DNA from: Burkholderiaceae bacterium
GTDB lineage: Bacteria > Pseudomonadota > Gammaproteobacteria > Burkholderiales > Burkholderiaceae_C
Reading direction: 5' to 3'
DNA: 64,000 bases
Assembly (NCBI GenBank): GCA_023150375.1
Contig: JAKLLA010000015.1
Coordinates: 1-64,000, forward strand
The first letter of the stretch is position 1; each line of letters opens with the position of its first letter. Below, one piece after another: positions 38,728 through 47,690 of the stretch. A program made the translations under genes and the position numbers. The notes below the pieces were generated by a model that did no database searches, was not told where the DNA came from, and saw only the letters and a program-made list of their open reading frames with translations.

Positions 38728-39978
38728 ATGGGTATCGAAATGATCGAAGAGTTCAACCAGGGTACGCAGATCAAGGTGATCGGCGTGGGCGGCGGCGGCG
38801 GCAACGCGGTCGACCACATGATCAACCTGGGTGTGCAGGGCGTGGAGTTCATCTGCGCGAACACGGACGCGCAGGCGTTGAACCGCTCGCAGGCGCACAC
38901 GCTGCTGCAGCTGGGCCACACCGGCCTGGGCGCGGGCTCGCGCCCGGAGGCCGGCAAGGCCGCCGCCGAGGAGGCGCAGGACCGCATCCGCCAGTCGCTG
39001 GAGGGGGCGCACATGGTGTTCATCACCGCCGGCATGGGCGGCGGCACCGGCACGGGCGCCGCACCGGTGATCGCCCGCCTGGCCAAGGACATGGGCATCC
39101 TGACCGTGGGCGTGGTCACCAAGCCCTTCGAGTTCGAGGGGGCGCGCCGCATGAAGCAGGCCGACGCCGGCCTGGCCGAGCTGGAGGCCAACGTCGACAG
39201 CCTGATCGTGGTGCTCAACGAGAAGCTGCTCGAGGTGATGGGCGACGACGTCACCCAGGAGCAGGCCTTCGCCGAGGCCAACGACGTGCTGAAGAACGCC
39301 GTGGGCGGCATCAGCGACATCATCCACATTCCGGGCCTGGTCAACGTCGACTTCGAGGACGTCAAGACCGTCATGAGCGAGCCCGGCAAGGCGATGATGG
39401 GCACCGCCACCGCCAGCGGCCCGGACCGCGCCACCAAGGCCGCCGAGGCTGCGGTGGCCTGCCCGCTGCTGGAGGGCATCGACCTGTCCGGCGCGCGCGG
39501 CGTGCTGGTGCTGATCGCGGCGAGCAAGCAGACCTTCAAGCTGGCCGAGAGCCGCAACGCGATGACCACCATCCGCCGCTATGCCGCGGACGATGCGCAC
39601 GTGATCTTCGGCACCGCCTACGACGAGACCCTGGGCGACGCGCTGCGCGTCACGGTGATCGCCACCGGTCTGGCCCCGGCCCGGCGCATGGCCGCGCCGA
39701 TCGCGGTGGTGCAGAGCCACCACGCCCAGGCCCATGCCCACGCCCAGGCGGTGCAGACGCACCAGCGCACCGGCACCGACAACATCCCGGTGCTGACCCA
39801 GCCGCTGAACTCGCCGGTGCAGCCGGCCCACGCGGCCGTCGGCGCGGCGCCGGACTACGCCGTGCCCAGCGTGTGGCGCACCAACCGCACCCAGGCCGCG
39901 GCGAAGGTGGACGCACTGGCCTCCAACGGCATGGAGGAGATCGAGATCCCCGCCTTCCTGCGCAAGCAGGCGGACTGA
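38728..39978 (+). CDS. ftsZ: Cell division GTPase FtsZ
   Basis: 416 residues from ATG at 38728, preceded by AAGGAGAA. Tubulin-fold motifs are VGGGGGNAVDHM, GGGTGTGAAPVIA (tubulin signature) and NVDFEDVKTVM (T7 region). A disordered linker rich in His, Ala and Gln (about 320-390) leads to the conserved C-terminal peptide EEIEIPAFLRKQ that binds FtsA, ZipA, ZapD and SlmA. It forms the Z-ring. The frame is open to 38611, but the family start and ribosome site fix the ATG. Confidence 0.99.
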   Translation: MGIEMIEEFNQGTQIKVIGVGGGGGNAVDHMINLGVQGVEFICANTDAQALNRSQAHTLLQLGHTGLGAGSRPEAGKAAAEEAQDRIRQSLEGAHMVFITAGMGGGTGTGAAPVIARLAKDMGILTVGVVTKPFEFEGARRMKQADAGLAELEANVDSLIVVLNEKLLEVMGDDVTQEQAFAEANDVLKNAVGGISDIIHIPGLVNVDFEDVKTVMSEPGKAMMGTATASGPDRATKAAEAAVACPLLEGIDLSGARGVLVLIAASKQTFKLAESRNAMTTIRRYAADDAHVIFGTAYDETLGDALRVTVIATGLAPARRMAAPIAVVQSHHAQAHAHAQAVQTHQRTGTDNIPVLTQPLNSPVQPAHAAVGAAPDYAVPSVWRTNRTQAAAKVDALASNGMEEIEIPAFLRKQAD

Positions 39979-40045
39979 TCGATCCTGCGCTCCCGGCCCG
40001 GGTCGGCCTGCCCGACCGGGGCGCTGCAGTGCTCCCGCTCGCCCG

Positions 40046-40077
40046 ACACCTCGGGGGCCGACCGGCCCCCGAGGTGT
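40046..40077 (+). terminator. Strong hairpin after ftsZ (probable dcw terminator)
   Basis: ACACCTCGGGGGCC and GGCCCCCGAGGTGT form a perfect 14-bp stem with a GACC loop. The following bases are TCCTC, so there is no proper T-run, but the stem is the strongest in this window. An adjacent weaker hairpin (about 40004-40020, GGTCGG/CCGACC) precedes it. Position, 67 bases after the ftsZ stop and before the lpxC promoter, suits termination or mRNA 3'-end protection. Confidence 0.65.
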
Positions 40078-40139
40078 TCCTCATGGCGACGATAGGAAAC
40101 CGGACGCATCCGGACATCGGCTGGCAACAGGGGCAACCC

Positions 40140-40145
40140 TAGAAT
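40140..40145 (+). promoter_or_regulatory. Candidate -10 element (TAGAAT) 7 bases before lpxC
   Basis: TAGAAT (5 of 6 to consensus) lies exactly 7 bases before the lpxC ATG, so a transcript from it would start at or beside the A of ATG. There is no Shine-Dalgarno between. Either lpxC is translated from a leaderless mRNA or this hexamer is not the promoter in use. Confidence 0.45.
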
Positions 40146-40152
40146 CGGCGCC

Positions 40153-41088
40153 ATGCTCAAACAGCGCACCCTCAAGTCCCTGACCCGCGCGGTCGGCGTC
40201 GGACTGCACAGCGGCCAGAAGGTGGAGCTGACGCTGCGCCCGGCCGCGCCGGACACCGGCATCGTGTTCCGCCGCATCGACCTGCCCGAGCCGGTGGACA
40301 TTCCCGCCCTGGCCACGCTGGTCTGCGACACCCGCATGGCCTCGACCATCTCGGCTGGCGGCGATCCCGGTGCGCCCAAGGTGCAGACCACCGAGCACCT
40401 GCTGTCGGCCTGCGCCGGCCTGGGGCTGGACAACCTCTACATCGACATCACCGCCGACGAGGTGCCCATCCTCGACGGCTCGGCGGCCTCCTTCGTCTTC
40501 CTGCTGCAGAGCGCCGGGATCGAGCTGCAGAACGCGCCCAAGCGCTTCATCAAGGTGAAGAAGACCGTGGAAGTGCGCCAGGGCGAGGGCGCGAATGCCA
40601 TCTGGGCGAAGCTGGAGCCCTACCACGGCTACAGGCTCGGCTTCGAGATCGAGTTCCGCCACCCGGCGCTGGATGCCACCGGCCAGCGCTACGTCTTCGA
40701 CATGGGCAGCGGCCAGTACCGGCGCGACATCGCCCGGGCGCGCACCTTCGGCTTCACCAAGGACGTGGAGATGATGCGCTCGCGCGGCCTGACGCTGGGC
40801 GGCAGCATGGACAACGCCATCGTGGTGGACGACTACCGCGTGCTCAACGCCGAAGGGCTGCGCTACGACGACGAGTTCGTCAAGCACAAGATCCTCGACG
40901 CCATCGGCGACATGGCGCTGGCGGGCAAGCCGCTGCTGGCGGCCTACAGCTCCTTCCGCGGCGGCCATGCGCTGAACAACCGGCTGGTGCGCACCCTGCT
41001 GGCCGACCAGAGCGCCTGGGAACTCGTCACCTTCGAGGACGAGCGCCGCGCCCCGGCCGGCTTCGCCGAGCTGGCGCCGGCCTGGTGA
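40153..41088 (+). CDS. lpxC: UDP-3-O-acyl-N-acetylglucosamine deacetylase LpxC
   Basis: 311 residues, family-typical length, starting [20 protein letters not shown]. Zinc ligands are His in TTEHLLSA and the His and Asp of [10 protein letters not shown]; the catalytic His lies in [11 protein letters not shown]. LpxC performs the committed step of lipid A synthesis. It is the last gene of the dcw block and follows a strong hairpin, so it may be transcribed on its own. Confidence 0.97.
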   Translation: MLKQRTLKSLTRAVGVGLHSGQKVELTLRPAAPDTGIVFRRIDLPEPVDIPALATLVCDTRMASTISAGGDPGAPKVQTTEHLLSACAGLGLDNLYIDITADEVPILDGSAASFVFLLQSAGIELQNAPKRFIKVKKTVEVRQGEGANAIWAKLEPYHGYRLGFEIEFRHPALDATGQRYVFDMGSGQYRRDIARARTFGFTKDVEMMRSRGLTLGGSMDNAIVVDDYRVLNAEGLRYDDEFVKHKILDAIGDMALAGKPLLAAYSSFRGGHALNNRLVRTLLADQSAWELVTFEDERRAPAGFAELAPAW

Positions 41089-41104
41089 GCCCGGGGACTG
41101 CGCC

Positions 41105-41290
41105 ATGCTGATCTTCCGCCTCGTCGTCGCCGCGCTGCTGGTGGCCTCGGCGCTGAGCTTCGCGCTCTACATCGGCACGCGCGATGCGCGCTGGAAGCAG
41201 CGCGGCCTGCTGATCCTCGAGTGGACCGTGATCGCCGGACTGGCTTTCTTCGCGGTGCTGCTGCTCGAGCGGGTGGCGATGGTGCTCTGA
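41105..41290 (+). CDS. Small two-helix membrane protein of unknown function
   Basis: 61 residues, with TM segments about 3-24 and 36-58 separated by a basic loop (GTRDARWKQR). It begins 16 bases after lpxC, probably in the same transcript, and converges on ruvC with 21 bases between stops. Length and simple composition prevent assignment; the consistent codon use and clean two-TM layout argue that it is real. Confidence 0.65.
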   Translation: MLIFRLVVAALLVASALSFALYIGTRDARWKQRGLLILEWTVIAGLAFFAVLLLERVAMVL

Positions 41291-41311
41291 CCGGGGCTGG
41301 CCGGCGAAGGG

Positions 41312-41869
41312 TCAGTACACCCGGCCGCCGCGGAAGTGGGCGTGCTGGCGGCGGGTCAGCTCGGTCACCTTGCCCAGCGCGGCCATCGAGGCGCCCGCGT
41401 GGGCGTGGGCGATCGCCAGCCCCAGTGCATCGGCGGCGTCCTGGGGCGGCGCGGCGGCCAGGTCGAGCAGTCGCCTGACCATCTCCTGCACCTGCGCCTT
41501 GCGCGCCTGGCCGTGGCCGACCACGGCCTTCTTCATCTGCAGCGCGGTGTACTCGGTCACCGCCAGGTCCTTGGACACCAGCGCGGTCAGCGCCGCGCCG
41601 CGTGCCTGGCCCAGCAGCAGCGTGCTCTGCGGGTTGACGTTGACGAAGACGATTTCCACCGACGCACAGTCCGGCCGGTAGGTGTCCACCACCTCGCGGA
41701 TGCCGTCGAAGAGGATCTTCAGCCGCCCGGGCAGGTCGCCCAGCGCGGCCTCCCGGGTGCGCACCGTGCCGCTGGCCACGTAGGCCAGCCGCTGGCCGTC
41801 CGCGTCGATCAGCCCGAAGCCGGTGGTCGCCAGCCCGGGGTCGATGCCGAGGATGCGCTGGACGGCCAT
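41312..41869 (-). CDS. ruvC: Holliday junction resolvase RuvC
   Basis: 185 residues starting [19 protein letters not shown], whose Asp is the first catalytic acid. Others lie in [13 protein letters not shown] (Glu) and the C-terminal [13 protein letters not shown] (Asp pair). It cuts Holliday junctions with RuvAB. It follows purH on the minus strand after 21 bases, so the two are probably co-transcribed. ruvA and ruvB are not in the window. Confidence 0.96.
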   Translation of the reverse strand: MAVQRILGIDPGLATTGFGLIDADGQRLAYVASGTVRTREAALGDLPGRLKILFDGIREVVDTYRPDCASVEIVFVNVNPQSTLLLGQARGAALTALVSKDLAVTEYTALQMKKAVVGHGQARKAQVQEMVRRLLDLAAAPPQDAADALGLAIAHAHAGASMAALGKVTELTRRQHAHFRGGRVY

Positions 41870-41890
41870 GGGCTGCGCTGTGTCGCAGAG

Positions 41891-43480
41891 TCAGTGGCGG
41901 AAGTGGCGGGTGCCCGTGAACACCATCGCGATGCCGCGCTCGTTCGCGGCGTCGATCACTTCCTGGTCGCGCATCGAGCCGCCCGGGTGGATGACGCAGG
42001 TTGCGCCCGCATCGACCACCACGTCCAGGCCGTCGCGGAACGGGAAGAAGGCGTCGCTGGCCACCGCGGTGCCCTGCAGGCTCAGGCCGGCGGCCTGGGC
42101 CTTGATCGAGGCGATGCGGGCGGAATCCAGGCGGCTCATCTGGCCGGCGCCGACGCCGAAGGTCATGCCGTCCTTGCAGAAGACGATGGCGTTGCTCTTG
42201 ACGAAGCGGCCCACCTTCCAGGCGAACAGCAGGTCCTGCATCTGCTGCTCGGTCGGTGCCAGCTTGGTCACGACCTTGACCTCGCCGACGATGTCGACGT
42301 TGTCGGCCGACTGCAGCAGCATGCCGCCGCCCACGCGCTTGAAGTCCAGCGCGTTGACGGCCTGGCTCACCGGGACCTCCAGCAGGCGCACATTGACCTT
42401 GCTGGCGTAGGCGGCGCGGGCGGCCGGGGTGATGGCCGGGGCGATCGCCACTTCGACGAAGTGCTTGTTGGCGTTGATCTTCTCGACCACGTCCGCGTCC
42501 AGCGGGCGGTTGAAGGCGATGATGCCGCCGAAGGCCGAGGTCGGGTCGGTCTTCAGCGCCTTCTCGTAGGCCTCCAGCAGGGTCGCGCCGATGGCCACGC
42601 CGCAGGGGTTGGCGTGCTTGACGATCACGCAGGCCGGCAGGTCGAAGGCCTTGACGCATTCCCAGGCCGCATCGGCGTCGGCGATGTTGTTGAAGCTCAG
42701 CTCCTTGCCCTGGATCTGCGTCCAGCCCGCCAGCAGGCCGGCGGCCGGGGCGGCTTCCTTGTAGAAGGCGGCCGACTGGTGCGGGTTCTCGCCGTAGCGC
42801 ATACCCTGCACCTTGTGCAGCTGCAGGTTGAAGACGGCGGGGTACTCCTCGCGCTTCGGCACTTCAGCGGTGTTCTCCTCCGAGCCGGCTTCGAGCGAGG
42901 TCAGGTAGTTGCTGATCATGCCGTCGTAGGCGGCGGTGTGCGAGAACACCTTCTTGGCCAGCATGAACTTGGTGGCGCGGGTCAGCGACTGGCCGTTGGA
43001 GGCGGCGAGTTCACCGAGCACCTGCGGGTAGTCGGTCGGGTCGATCACCACGCCCACGTCCTGCCAGTTCTTGGCCGCCGCGCGCAGCATGGCCGGGCCG
43101 CCGATGTCGATGTTCTCGATCGCGTCCTCGAAGGTGCAGTCGGCCTTGGCGGTGGCCTGGGCAAACGGGTAGAGGTTGATGATCAGCAGGTCGATCGTGC
43201 CGATGCCGTGTTCCTTCAGCGCGGCCATGTGCTCGGGCAGGTCGCGGCGCGCCAGCAGGCCGCCGTGCACGCGCGGGTGCAGGGTCTTGACGCGGCCGTC
43301 GAGCATCTCCGGGAAGCCGGTGATCTCGCTCACCTCGGTCACCGGCAGACCCGCGCTGGCCAGCAGCTTGGCGGTGCCGCCGGTGGACAGCAGCTGGATG
43401 CCGTGGCCGTGCAGGGCCTGGGCGAATTCGACGATGCCGGTCTTGTCGGAGACCGAAAGCAGGGCGGTGAGTGGGGACAT
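41891..43480 (-). CDS. purH: Bifunctional AICAR transformylase/IMP cyclohydrolase
   Basis: 529 residues starting [20 protein letters not shown]. The N-terminal MGS-like IMP cyclohydrolase domain (about 1-150) has STGGTAKLL and INLYPF. The C-terminal AICAR transformylase domain has [29 protein letters not shown] and FFPFRDGLD. It catalyses the last two steps of IMP synthesis. The frame is open to 43777, but the ATG at 43480 gives the family N-terminus. A 202-bp spacer separates it from fis. Confidence 0.97.
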   Translation of the reverse strand: MSPLTALLSVSDKTGIVEFAQALHGHGIQLLSTGGTAKLLASAGLPVTEVSEITGFPEMLDGRVKTLHPRVHGGLLARRDLPEHMAALKEHGIGTIDLLIINLYPFAQATAKADCTFEDAIENIDIGGPAMLRAAAKNWQDVGVVIDPTDYPQVLGELAASNGQSLTRATKFMLAKKVFSHTAAYDGMISNYLTSLEAGSEENTAEVPKREEYPAVFNLQLHKVQGMRYGENPHQSAAFYKEAAPAAGLLAGWTQIQGKELSFNNIADADAAWECVKAFDLPACVIVKHANPCGVAIGATLLEAYEKALKTDPTSAFGGIIAFNRPLDADVVEKINANKHFVEVAIAPAITPAARAAYASKVNVRLLEVPVSQAVNALDFKRVGGGMLLQSADNVDIVGEVKVVTKLAPTEQQMQDLLFAWKVGRFVKSNAIVFCKDGMTFGVGAGQMSRLDSARIASIKAQAAGLSLQGTAVASDAFFPFRDGLDVVVDAGATCVIHPGGSMRDQEVIDAANERGIAMVFTGTRHFRH

Positions 43481-43559
43481 GGTGGCTTCAGGTTCGAAGG
43501 ATGTGGATGTATTCAGCGAGTCCCATGCGCGGATGCGGCGTCGCCGGTCCGCTGCATGT

Positions 43560-43574
43560 GCCCCCTCGGGGGGC
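43560..43574. repeat. GC hairpin GCCCCCTCGGGGGGC in the fis-purH spacer
   Basis: This 15-base palindromic core is identical to the one at 29775-29789 before murD. It is in the 202-bp spacer between the fis stop and the purH start on the minus strand. It may end fis transcription or be a dispersed repeat. Nothing else in this spacer is recognisable. Confidence 0.5.
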
Positions 43575-43682
43575 TGAGCCTGGACACGTCCGGTCCGGCG
43601 GACTGGATCTGCCTGGCGAAGGGCCGGCTGCTTGCGGGCGGCGCGGCCTGCAGGGCGTGACGGGAGGAGCGTGGGAGCACCA

Positions 43683-43994
43683 TCACTGCGCCAGCTTGTG
43701 ATCGAGCAGCTTGCGCCGCAGCGTGTTGCGGTTGATGCCCAGCCAGTCGGCGGCGCGGCTCTGATTGCCGTCGGCACGCTCGAGCACCACCTCGAGCAGC
43801 GGGCGCTCGACCGCCTTGATGACCATCTCGTACAGTCCGTTGGGCTCCATGCCTTCCAGGTCGCGGAAGTACACCGCCAGATTGGCGCGCACGGCCGCGT
43901 CGATGGGCATCGGTGCGTCGGCCGGATTCGGGACGGGCTCGGCGACGGGGTCGCAGACGGGATCCTGGAAGGGGGCGGCGGGGGCGTCGCTCAT
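43683..43994 (-). CDS. fis: Fis-family nucleoid-associated regulator
   Basis: 103 residues. The C-terminal half is the Fis helix-turn-helix: [20 protein letters not shown] and [11 protein letters not shown]. The N-terminal 30 or so residues are Pro/Asp-rich and longer than in other betaproteobacterial Fis proteins. Fis bends DNA and regulates rRNA and growth-phase genes. The ATG overlaps the dusB stop as ATGA; dusB-fis is the same operon as in E. coli. Confidence 0.93.
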   Translation of the reverse strand: MSDAPAAPFQDPVCDPVAEPVPNPADAPMPIDAAVRANLAVYFRDLEGMEPNGLYEMVIKAVERPLLEVVLERADGNQSRAADWLGINRNTLRRKLLDHKLAQ

Positions 43995-45037
43995 GCAGCG
44001 GTGTCCTGATCGAAGCGGTCGTGGTGGGCGGCCAGGGTCGCGGCGGGCCAGGTCGGATGGGTCTCGGCCAGCGCCTCGAGGAAGCGCGCCAGCGCCTCGC
44101 GCTGCGCCGGGGCCTGGTCGATGCGGTTCATCTCGGCGCGAAAGGCCGCCCCGCCGGGCAGCGCGTGCACCGCCCAGCCGATGTGCTTGCGCGCGCTGCG
44201 CAGGCCCTGTTCCTCGCCGTAGAAGTCGTGGTGTGCGTCGAGGTGCTCCAGCAGCCAGTCGCGCACCGTGATGGTGGCCGGGGGCGGGGCGTGCCGGCCG
44301 TGGCGCAGGAAGTGGTCGATCTCGCCGAACAGCCAGGGCCGGCCCTGGGCGGCGCGACCGATCATCAGCGCATCGGCGCCGGTGGCGGCGAGCACCGCCG
44401 CGGCCTTCTCCGGGCTGTGGATGTCGCCGTTGGCCACCACCGGGATGCGCAGGGCGGCCTTCACCGCGGCGATGGTCTCGTACTCGGCCGCTCCCTTGTA
44501 GCCCTGCTCGCGGGTGCGTCCGTGCACGGTGAGCAGCGCGATGCCGGCGGACTCGGCCGCGCGCGCCAGGCGCAGGGCGTTGCGCTCCTGCGCGCACCAG
44601 CCGGTGCGCATCTTCAGGGTCACCGGCACACCCTGGGGGGCGCAGGCGGCCACCACCGCCTCCACGATCGCCAGCGCCAGCGGCTCGTCGCGCATCAGCG
44701 CCGAGCCGGCCCAGCGGTGGCAGACCTTCTTGGCCGGGCAGCCCATGTTGATGTCGATGATCTGCGCGCCGTGGTCGATGTTGAAACGCGCCGCCTCGGC
44801 CATCTCGGCGGGCTCGGTGCCCGCGATCTGCACCGCGATCGGGCCGGGCTCGCCGCGGTGGTCGAGGCGCTGGCGGGTCTTGCGGCTCGAGCGCAGCTGG
44901 GGCTGGGAGCTGACCATCTCGCCCACGGCATGCCCGGCTCCCAGGCGCCGGCAGAGCTGGCGGAAGGGGCGATCGGTCACACCGGCCATCGGTGCGACGA
45001 ACAGGCGGTTCGGCAGTTCGTGAGGCCCGATGTGCAT
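43991..45037 (-). CDS. dusB: tRNA-dihydrouridine synthase B
   Basis: 348 residues starting MHIGPHELPNRLFVAPMAGV. FMN TIM-barrel motifs are MAGVTDRPFRQLCRRLGA, DINMGCPAKKVC with the catalytic Cys, KMRTGWCAQERNA, TVHGRTREQGYKG and ANGDIHSPEKA. It reduces uridine to dihydrouridine in tRNA. The frame is open to 45835, but that lead runs through the next gene on the other strand. A TATACT -10 lies on the minus strand at 45073-45078. Confidence 0.96.
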   Translation of the reverse strand: MHIGPHELPNRLFVAPMAGVTDRPFRQLCRRLGAGHAVGEMVSSQPQLRSSRKTRQRLDHRGEPGPIAVQIAGTEPAEMAEAARFNIDHGAQIIDINMGCPAKKVCHRWAGSALMRDEPLALAIVEAVVAACAPQGVPVTLKMRTGWCAQERNALRLARAAESAGIALLTVHGRTREQGYKGAAEYETIAAVKAALRIPVVANGDIHSPEKAAAVLAATGADALMIGRAAQGRPWLFGEIDHFLRHGRHAPPPATITVRDWLLEHLDAHHDFYGEEQGLRSARKHIGWAVHALPGGAAFRAEMNRIDQAPAQREALARFLEALAETHPTWPAATLAAHHDRFDQDTAA

Positions 45038-45072
45038 GGGGCAGGGCGCGCGGTGCTGAAAAAGGAGGCAGG

Positions 45073-45078
45073 AGTATA
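45073..45078 (-). promoter_or_regulatory. Candidate -10 element (TATACT) for dusB-fis
   Basis: On the minus strand TATACT (5 of 6) lies 35 bases upstream of the dusB ATG, predicting a leader of about 29 bases. No good -35 is seen. It lies in the 129-bp region divergent with the YqaA-like gene. Fis autoregulation is known in enterics but I cannot identify Fis sites here. Confidence 0.45.
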
Positions 45079-45166
45079 CCGGCCGTGACGCCTGCCACGG
45101 ATCGCCGCGGCTCCGGTGCCCTCCCGGCCCTGCGCGGTCGTCGGTCCGGCGCCCGGGGGAGAATGC

Positions 45167-45667
45167 ATGCCGATGCAAGCTTGGCTCGATTCCCTGCTGG
45201 CCGATCTGCTGACCGCGCTGGCGCTGCCCGAGGTCGGCCTGTCGACCGTCTTCGTGGTCGCAGCGATCTCGGCGACCCTGCTGCCGATGGGTTCGGAGCC
45301 GGCGGTGTTCGGCCTGGTCAAGCTCGACCCCGATCTGTTCTGGCCGGCCGTGGGCGTGGCCACGGCCGGCAACACCCTGGGCGGCGCGGTGTCCTGGTGG
45401 ATGGGCTGGGGGGCCGAGCGGGCCTACGAGCGGCTCACCCACCACAGCCCGGCGCACCGGGCGCTGGCCATGCTGCAGCGCTTCGGGCCCAAGGCCTGCC
45501 TGCTCAGCTGGCTGCCGCTGGTGGGGGACCCGCTGTGCGCCGTGGCCGGCTGGCTGCGCCTGCCCTTCTGGCCCTGCGTGGGCTACATGGCGATCGGCAA
45601 GTTCGCCCGCTACACGCTGATGACCGCCGCTCTGCTCTGGGTCTTCCCGGGGCAGTTCACGCCGTGA
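45167..45667 (+). CDS. YqaA/DedA-like membrane protein
   Basis: 166 residues starting MPMQAWLDSLLADLL, with about four membrane segments and SNARE-associated/VTT features: GSEPAVFGLVKLDPDLFWPA, GNTLGGAVSWWMGWGAE, FGPKACLLSWLPLVGDPLC and KFARYTLM. YqaA-type proteins belong near the DedA superfamily, implicated in lipid flipping and envelope homeostasis. The ATG follows GGGGGAGA. It is divergent from dusB. Confidence 0.82.
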   Translation: MPMQAWLDSLLADLLTALALPEVGLSTVFVVAAISATLLPMGSEPAVFGLVKLDPDLFWPAVGVATAGNTLGGAVSWWMGWGAERAYERLTHHSPAHRALAMLQRFGPKACLLSWLPLVGDPLCAVAGWLRLPFWPCVGYMAIGKFARYTLMTAALLWVFPGQFTP

Positions 45668-45673
45668 CCCCCC

Positions 45674-45707
45674 GGCCGTCCCCCCTTCCGGGCGGGGGGG
45701 GCTGGCC
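45674..45707 (+). terminator. Imperfect GC hairpin after the YqaA-like gene
   Basis: GGCC and TCCCCCC on the left can pair with GGGGGGG and GGCC on the right around TTCCGGGC. No T-run follows. It lies directly after the stop at 45667 and before the carboxypeptidase gene. Confidence 0.35.
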
Positions 45708-45800
45708 CCGACGTGCGTGCAAGGCTCCCCCGTCTTCTCCCCCGTCGGCGGGAAGGCGATCCGACCGCCGTCGCGCATACTGCGTCCAGGAGTCCCGACG

Positions 45801-47315
45801 ATGACCGCTGCAGACCGCTCTTCCTCCACGCTCACCCCGGCCTACGACGCACTGGTGGCGCGCAATGCGCGCGCCTGGCGGCTCGAGCACCTCGGCGCCA
45901 TCGCCAGCTGGGACCAGGCCGCCAACATGCCGCCCAAGGGCAACGAGGCGCGTGCGGCCGCGCTGGCCGAACTCGGCACGCTGCTGCACGGCATGGCCAC
46001 CGATCCCCTGCTGCGTGAACTGCTCGACCGTGCCGAGCAGGAGCCGCTGGATGTGCTGCAGCGCGCCAACCTGCGCGAGATGCGGCGCGACTGGGTGGCC
46101 CACAACGCCCTGCCGGCCGCGCTGGTGGAGCAGCGCGCGCTGGCCACCGCGCGCTGCGAGCACGCCTGGCGCACGCAGCGCCCGGCCAACGACTGGGCGG
46201 GTTTCGTCGCCAACCTTCGGCCGGTGGTGCGCATCGCCCGCGAGGAGGCCCAGTGCCTGTCGCAGGCCACCGGGCTGGCGCCCTACGATGCGCTGATCGA
46301 CCGCTTCGAGCCGGGCATGCGTGCCGTCGAGCTCGAGCGCCTGTTCGGCGACCTGCGCAGCTGGCTGCCCGGGTTGATCGAGCGGGTCACCGTGCGCCAG
46401 GCGGGCGAGACGGTGCGCAGGCCGCAGGGTCCCTTCGACCGGGCGGCGCAGAAGGCGCTGGGCCTGGAGGTGATGCGGCTGCTGGGCTTCGACTTCGACG
46501 CCGGTCGGCTCGACGAGAGCACCCACCCCTTCTCCGGCGGCGTGCCCGAGGACGTGCGCCTGACCACCCGTTACCACGACGACGACCTGCAGCAGGCGCT
46601 GTACGGCGTGATCCACGAGACCGGGCATGCCCGCTACGAGCAGAACCTGCCGCGCGCCTGGCTCGGCCAGCCGATCGGGCGGGCGCGCTCCTACGGCATC
46701 CACGAGAGCCAGAGCCTGGCCTTCGAGATGCAGCTGGGCATGCACCCGGGCTTCGTGGCCCTGCTGGTGCCGCTGCTCGAGCGGCATTTCGGACCGCAGC
46801 CGGCCTTCGCGCCGGACAACCTGGCGCGGCTGCTGACCCGCATCGAACCGGGCTTCATCCGGGTCGACGCCGACGAGCTGACCTACCCGGCGCACGTGAT
46901 GCTGCGCTTCGAGCTCGAGCAGGCGCTGATCGGCGGCGAGATCGAAGTGGAGGACCTGCCCGCGCTGTGGGACGCGAAGATGGCGGCCTACCTGGGTGTG
47001 GACACGCGCGGCAACCACCGCGACGGCGCGATGCAGGACGTGCACTGGCCCACCGGTGCCTTCGGCTACTTCCCCTGCTACACGCTGGGCGCGATGTACG
47101 CGGCACAGTGGTTCGCGGCAATGCGCCGTGCCACGCCGGACCTGGATGCGCGCATCGCTGCCGGCGACCTCGCGCCGGTGTTCGACTGGCTGCGCGAGCA
47201 GGTCTGGCTGCAGGGTTCCTGCTGGCCCACCCCGGAGCTGGCGCTGCGCGCCAGCGGCGAGCCGCTGGAGCCGGCCCATTACCGCGCCCACCTGGAGCGG
47301 CGCTACCTGGGCTGA
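45801..47315 (+). CDS. M32-family metallocarboxypeptidase (carboxypeptidase Taq type)
   Basis: 504 residues, standard M32 length, starting MTAADRSSSTLTPAYDALVA after CAGGAG. Zinc site HETGH in GVIHETGHARYEQ, and the downstream Glu ligand in SYGIHESQSLAFEMQL. Other M32 motifs are LGAIASWDQAANMPPKG and DVHWPTGAFGYFPCYTLG. It removes C-terminal residues from peptides in the cytoplasm. The frame is open to 45717, but the ATG at 45801 matches the family start. Confidence 0.93.
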   Translation: MTAADRSSSTLTPAYDALVARNARAWRLEHLGAIASWDQAANMPPKGNEARAAALAELGTLLHGMATDPLLRELLDRAEQEPLDVLQRANLREMRRDWVAHNALPAALVEQRALATARCEHAWRTQRPANDWAGFVANLRPVVRIAREEAQCLSQATGLAPYDALIDRFEPGMRAVELERLFGDLRSWLPGLIERVTVRQAGETVRRPQGPFDRAAQKALGLEVMRLLGFDFDAGRLDESTHPFSGGVPEDVRLTTRYHDDDLQQALYGVIHETGHARYEQNLPRAWLGQPIGRARSYGIHESQSLAFEMQLGMHPGFVALLVPLLERHFGPQPAFAPDNLARLLTRIEPGFIRVDADELTYPAHVMLRFELEQALIGGEIEVEDLPALWDAKMAAYLGVDTRGNHRDGAMQDVHWPTGAFGYFPCYTLGAMYAAQWFAAMRRATPDLDARIAAGDLAPVFDWLREQVWLQGSCWPTPELALRASGEPLEPAHYRAHLERRYLG

Positions 47316-47320
47316 GCCCG

Positions 47321-47337
47321 GCCCGCCCCGGGCGGGC
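47321..47337. terminator. Bidirectional hairpin between carboxypeptidase and copper cluster
   Basis: GCCCGCC-CCG-GGCGGGC is a perfect 7-bp stem between two convergent genes (stops at 47315 and 47347). Symmetry and position suit a terminator for both, although T-runs are missing. Confidence 0.5.
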
Positions 47338-47346
47338 GCCGCGATC

Positions 47347-47652
47347 TCAGGGCGCCGGGGCGATCTTCGTCACCACATAGTGGCCGTCGATCTTCTCGGC
47401 GTCGAAGAGCACCCGGGCGCCGGGCTTCAGGCCCTCCAGCAGGCTCTTGTCGCGGGCGCGGAAGACCATGGTCATCGGCGGCATGTCGAGGTTGCGGATC
47501 TCGCCGTGCTTCAGCGTGAGCTTGCCCTGCGCGGTGTCGATCTTCAGCACCTCCGCAGGGGTGCTCTGTGCCTGGGCGGCGGAGCCCATCAGCAGGGCGG
47601 TGATCGCGACGGCGATCGAGAGGGCGCGGGCGGTCGGGCGGGCAGCGGGCAT
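47347..47652 (-). CDS. CusF-like periplasmic copper-binding protein
   Basis: 101 residues with a signal peptide (about 1-28, ending AAQAQ). The CusF fold motif is LTLKHGEIRNLDMPPMTMVF: the His and the two Met of the CusF metal site are present, but the Trp of the CusF NWPEMTM motif is Met here. The C-terminal strand is VLFDAEKIDGHYVVTKI. It likely carries Cu(I) in the periplasm. It starts after GGAGACCCCCG and is the last gene of the copper cluster. Confidence 0.88.
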   Translation of the reverse strand: MPAARPTARALSIAVAITALLMGSAAQAQSTPAEVLKIDTAQGKLTLKHGEIRNLDMPPMTMVFRARDKSLLEGLKPGARVLFDAEKIDGHYVVTKIAPAP

Positions 47653-47690
47653 CGGGGGTCTCCTGGCGAGGGTGGGGAATCGAGTCGGGC

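Noticed and set aside
45038-45835. Extension of dusB upstream to a 614-residue protein
   Set aside because: The extra 266 residues are antisense to the YqaA-like gene, are low complexity, and DusB normally begins at the ATG at 45037.
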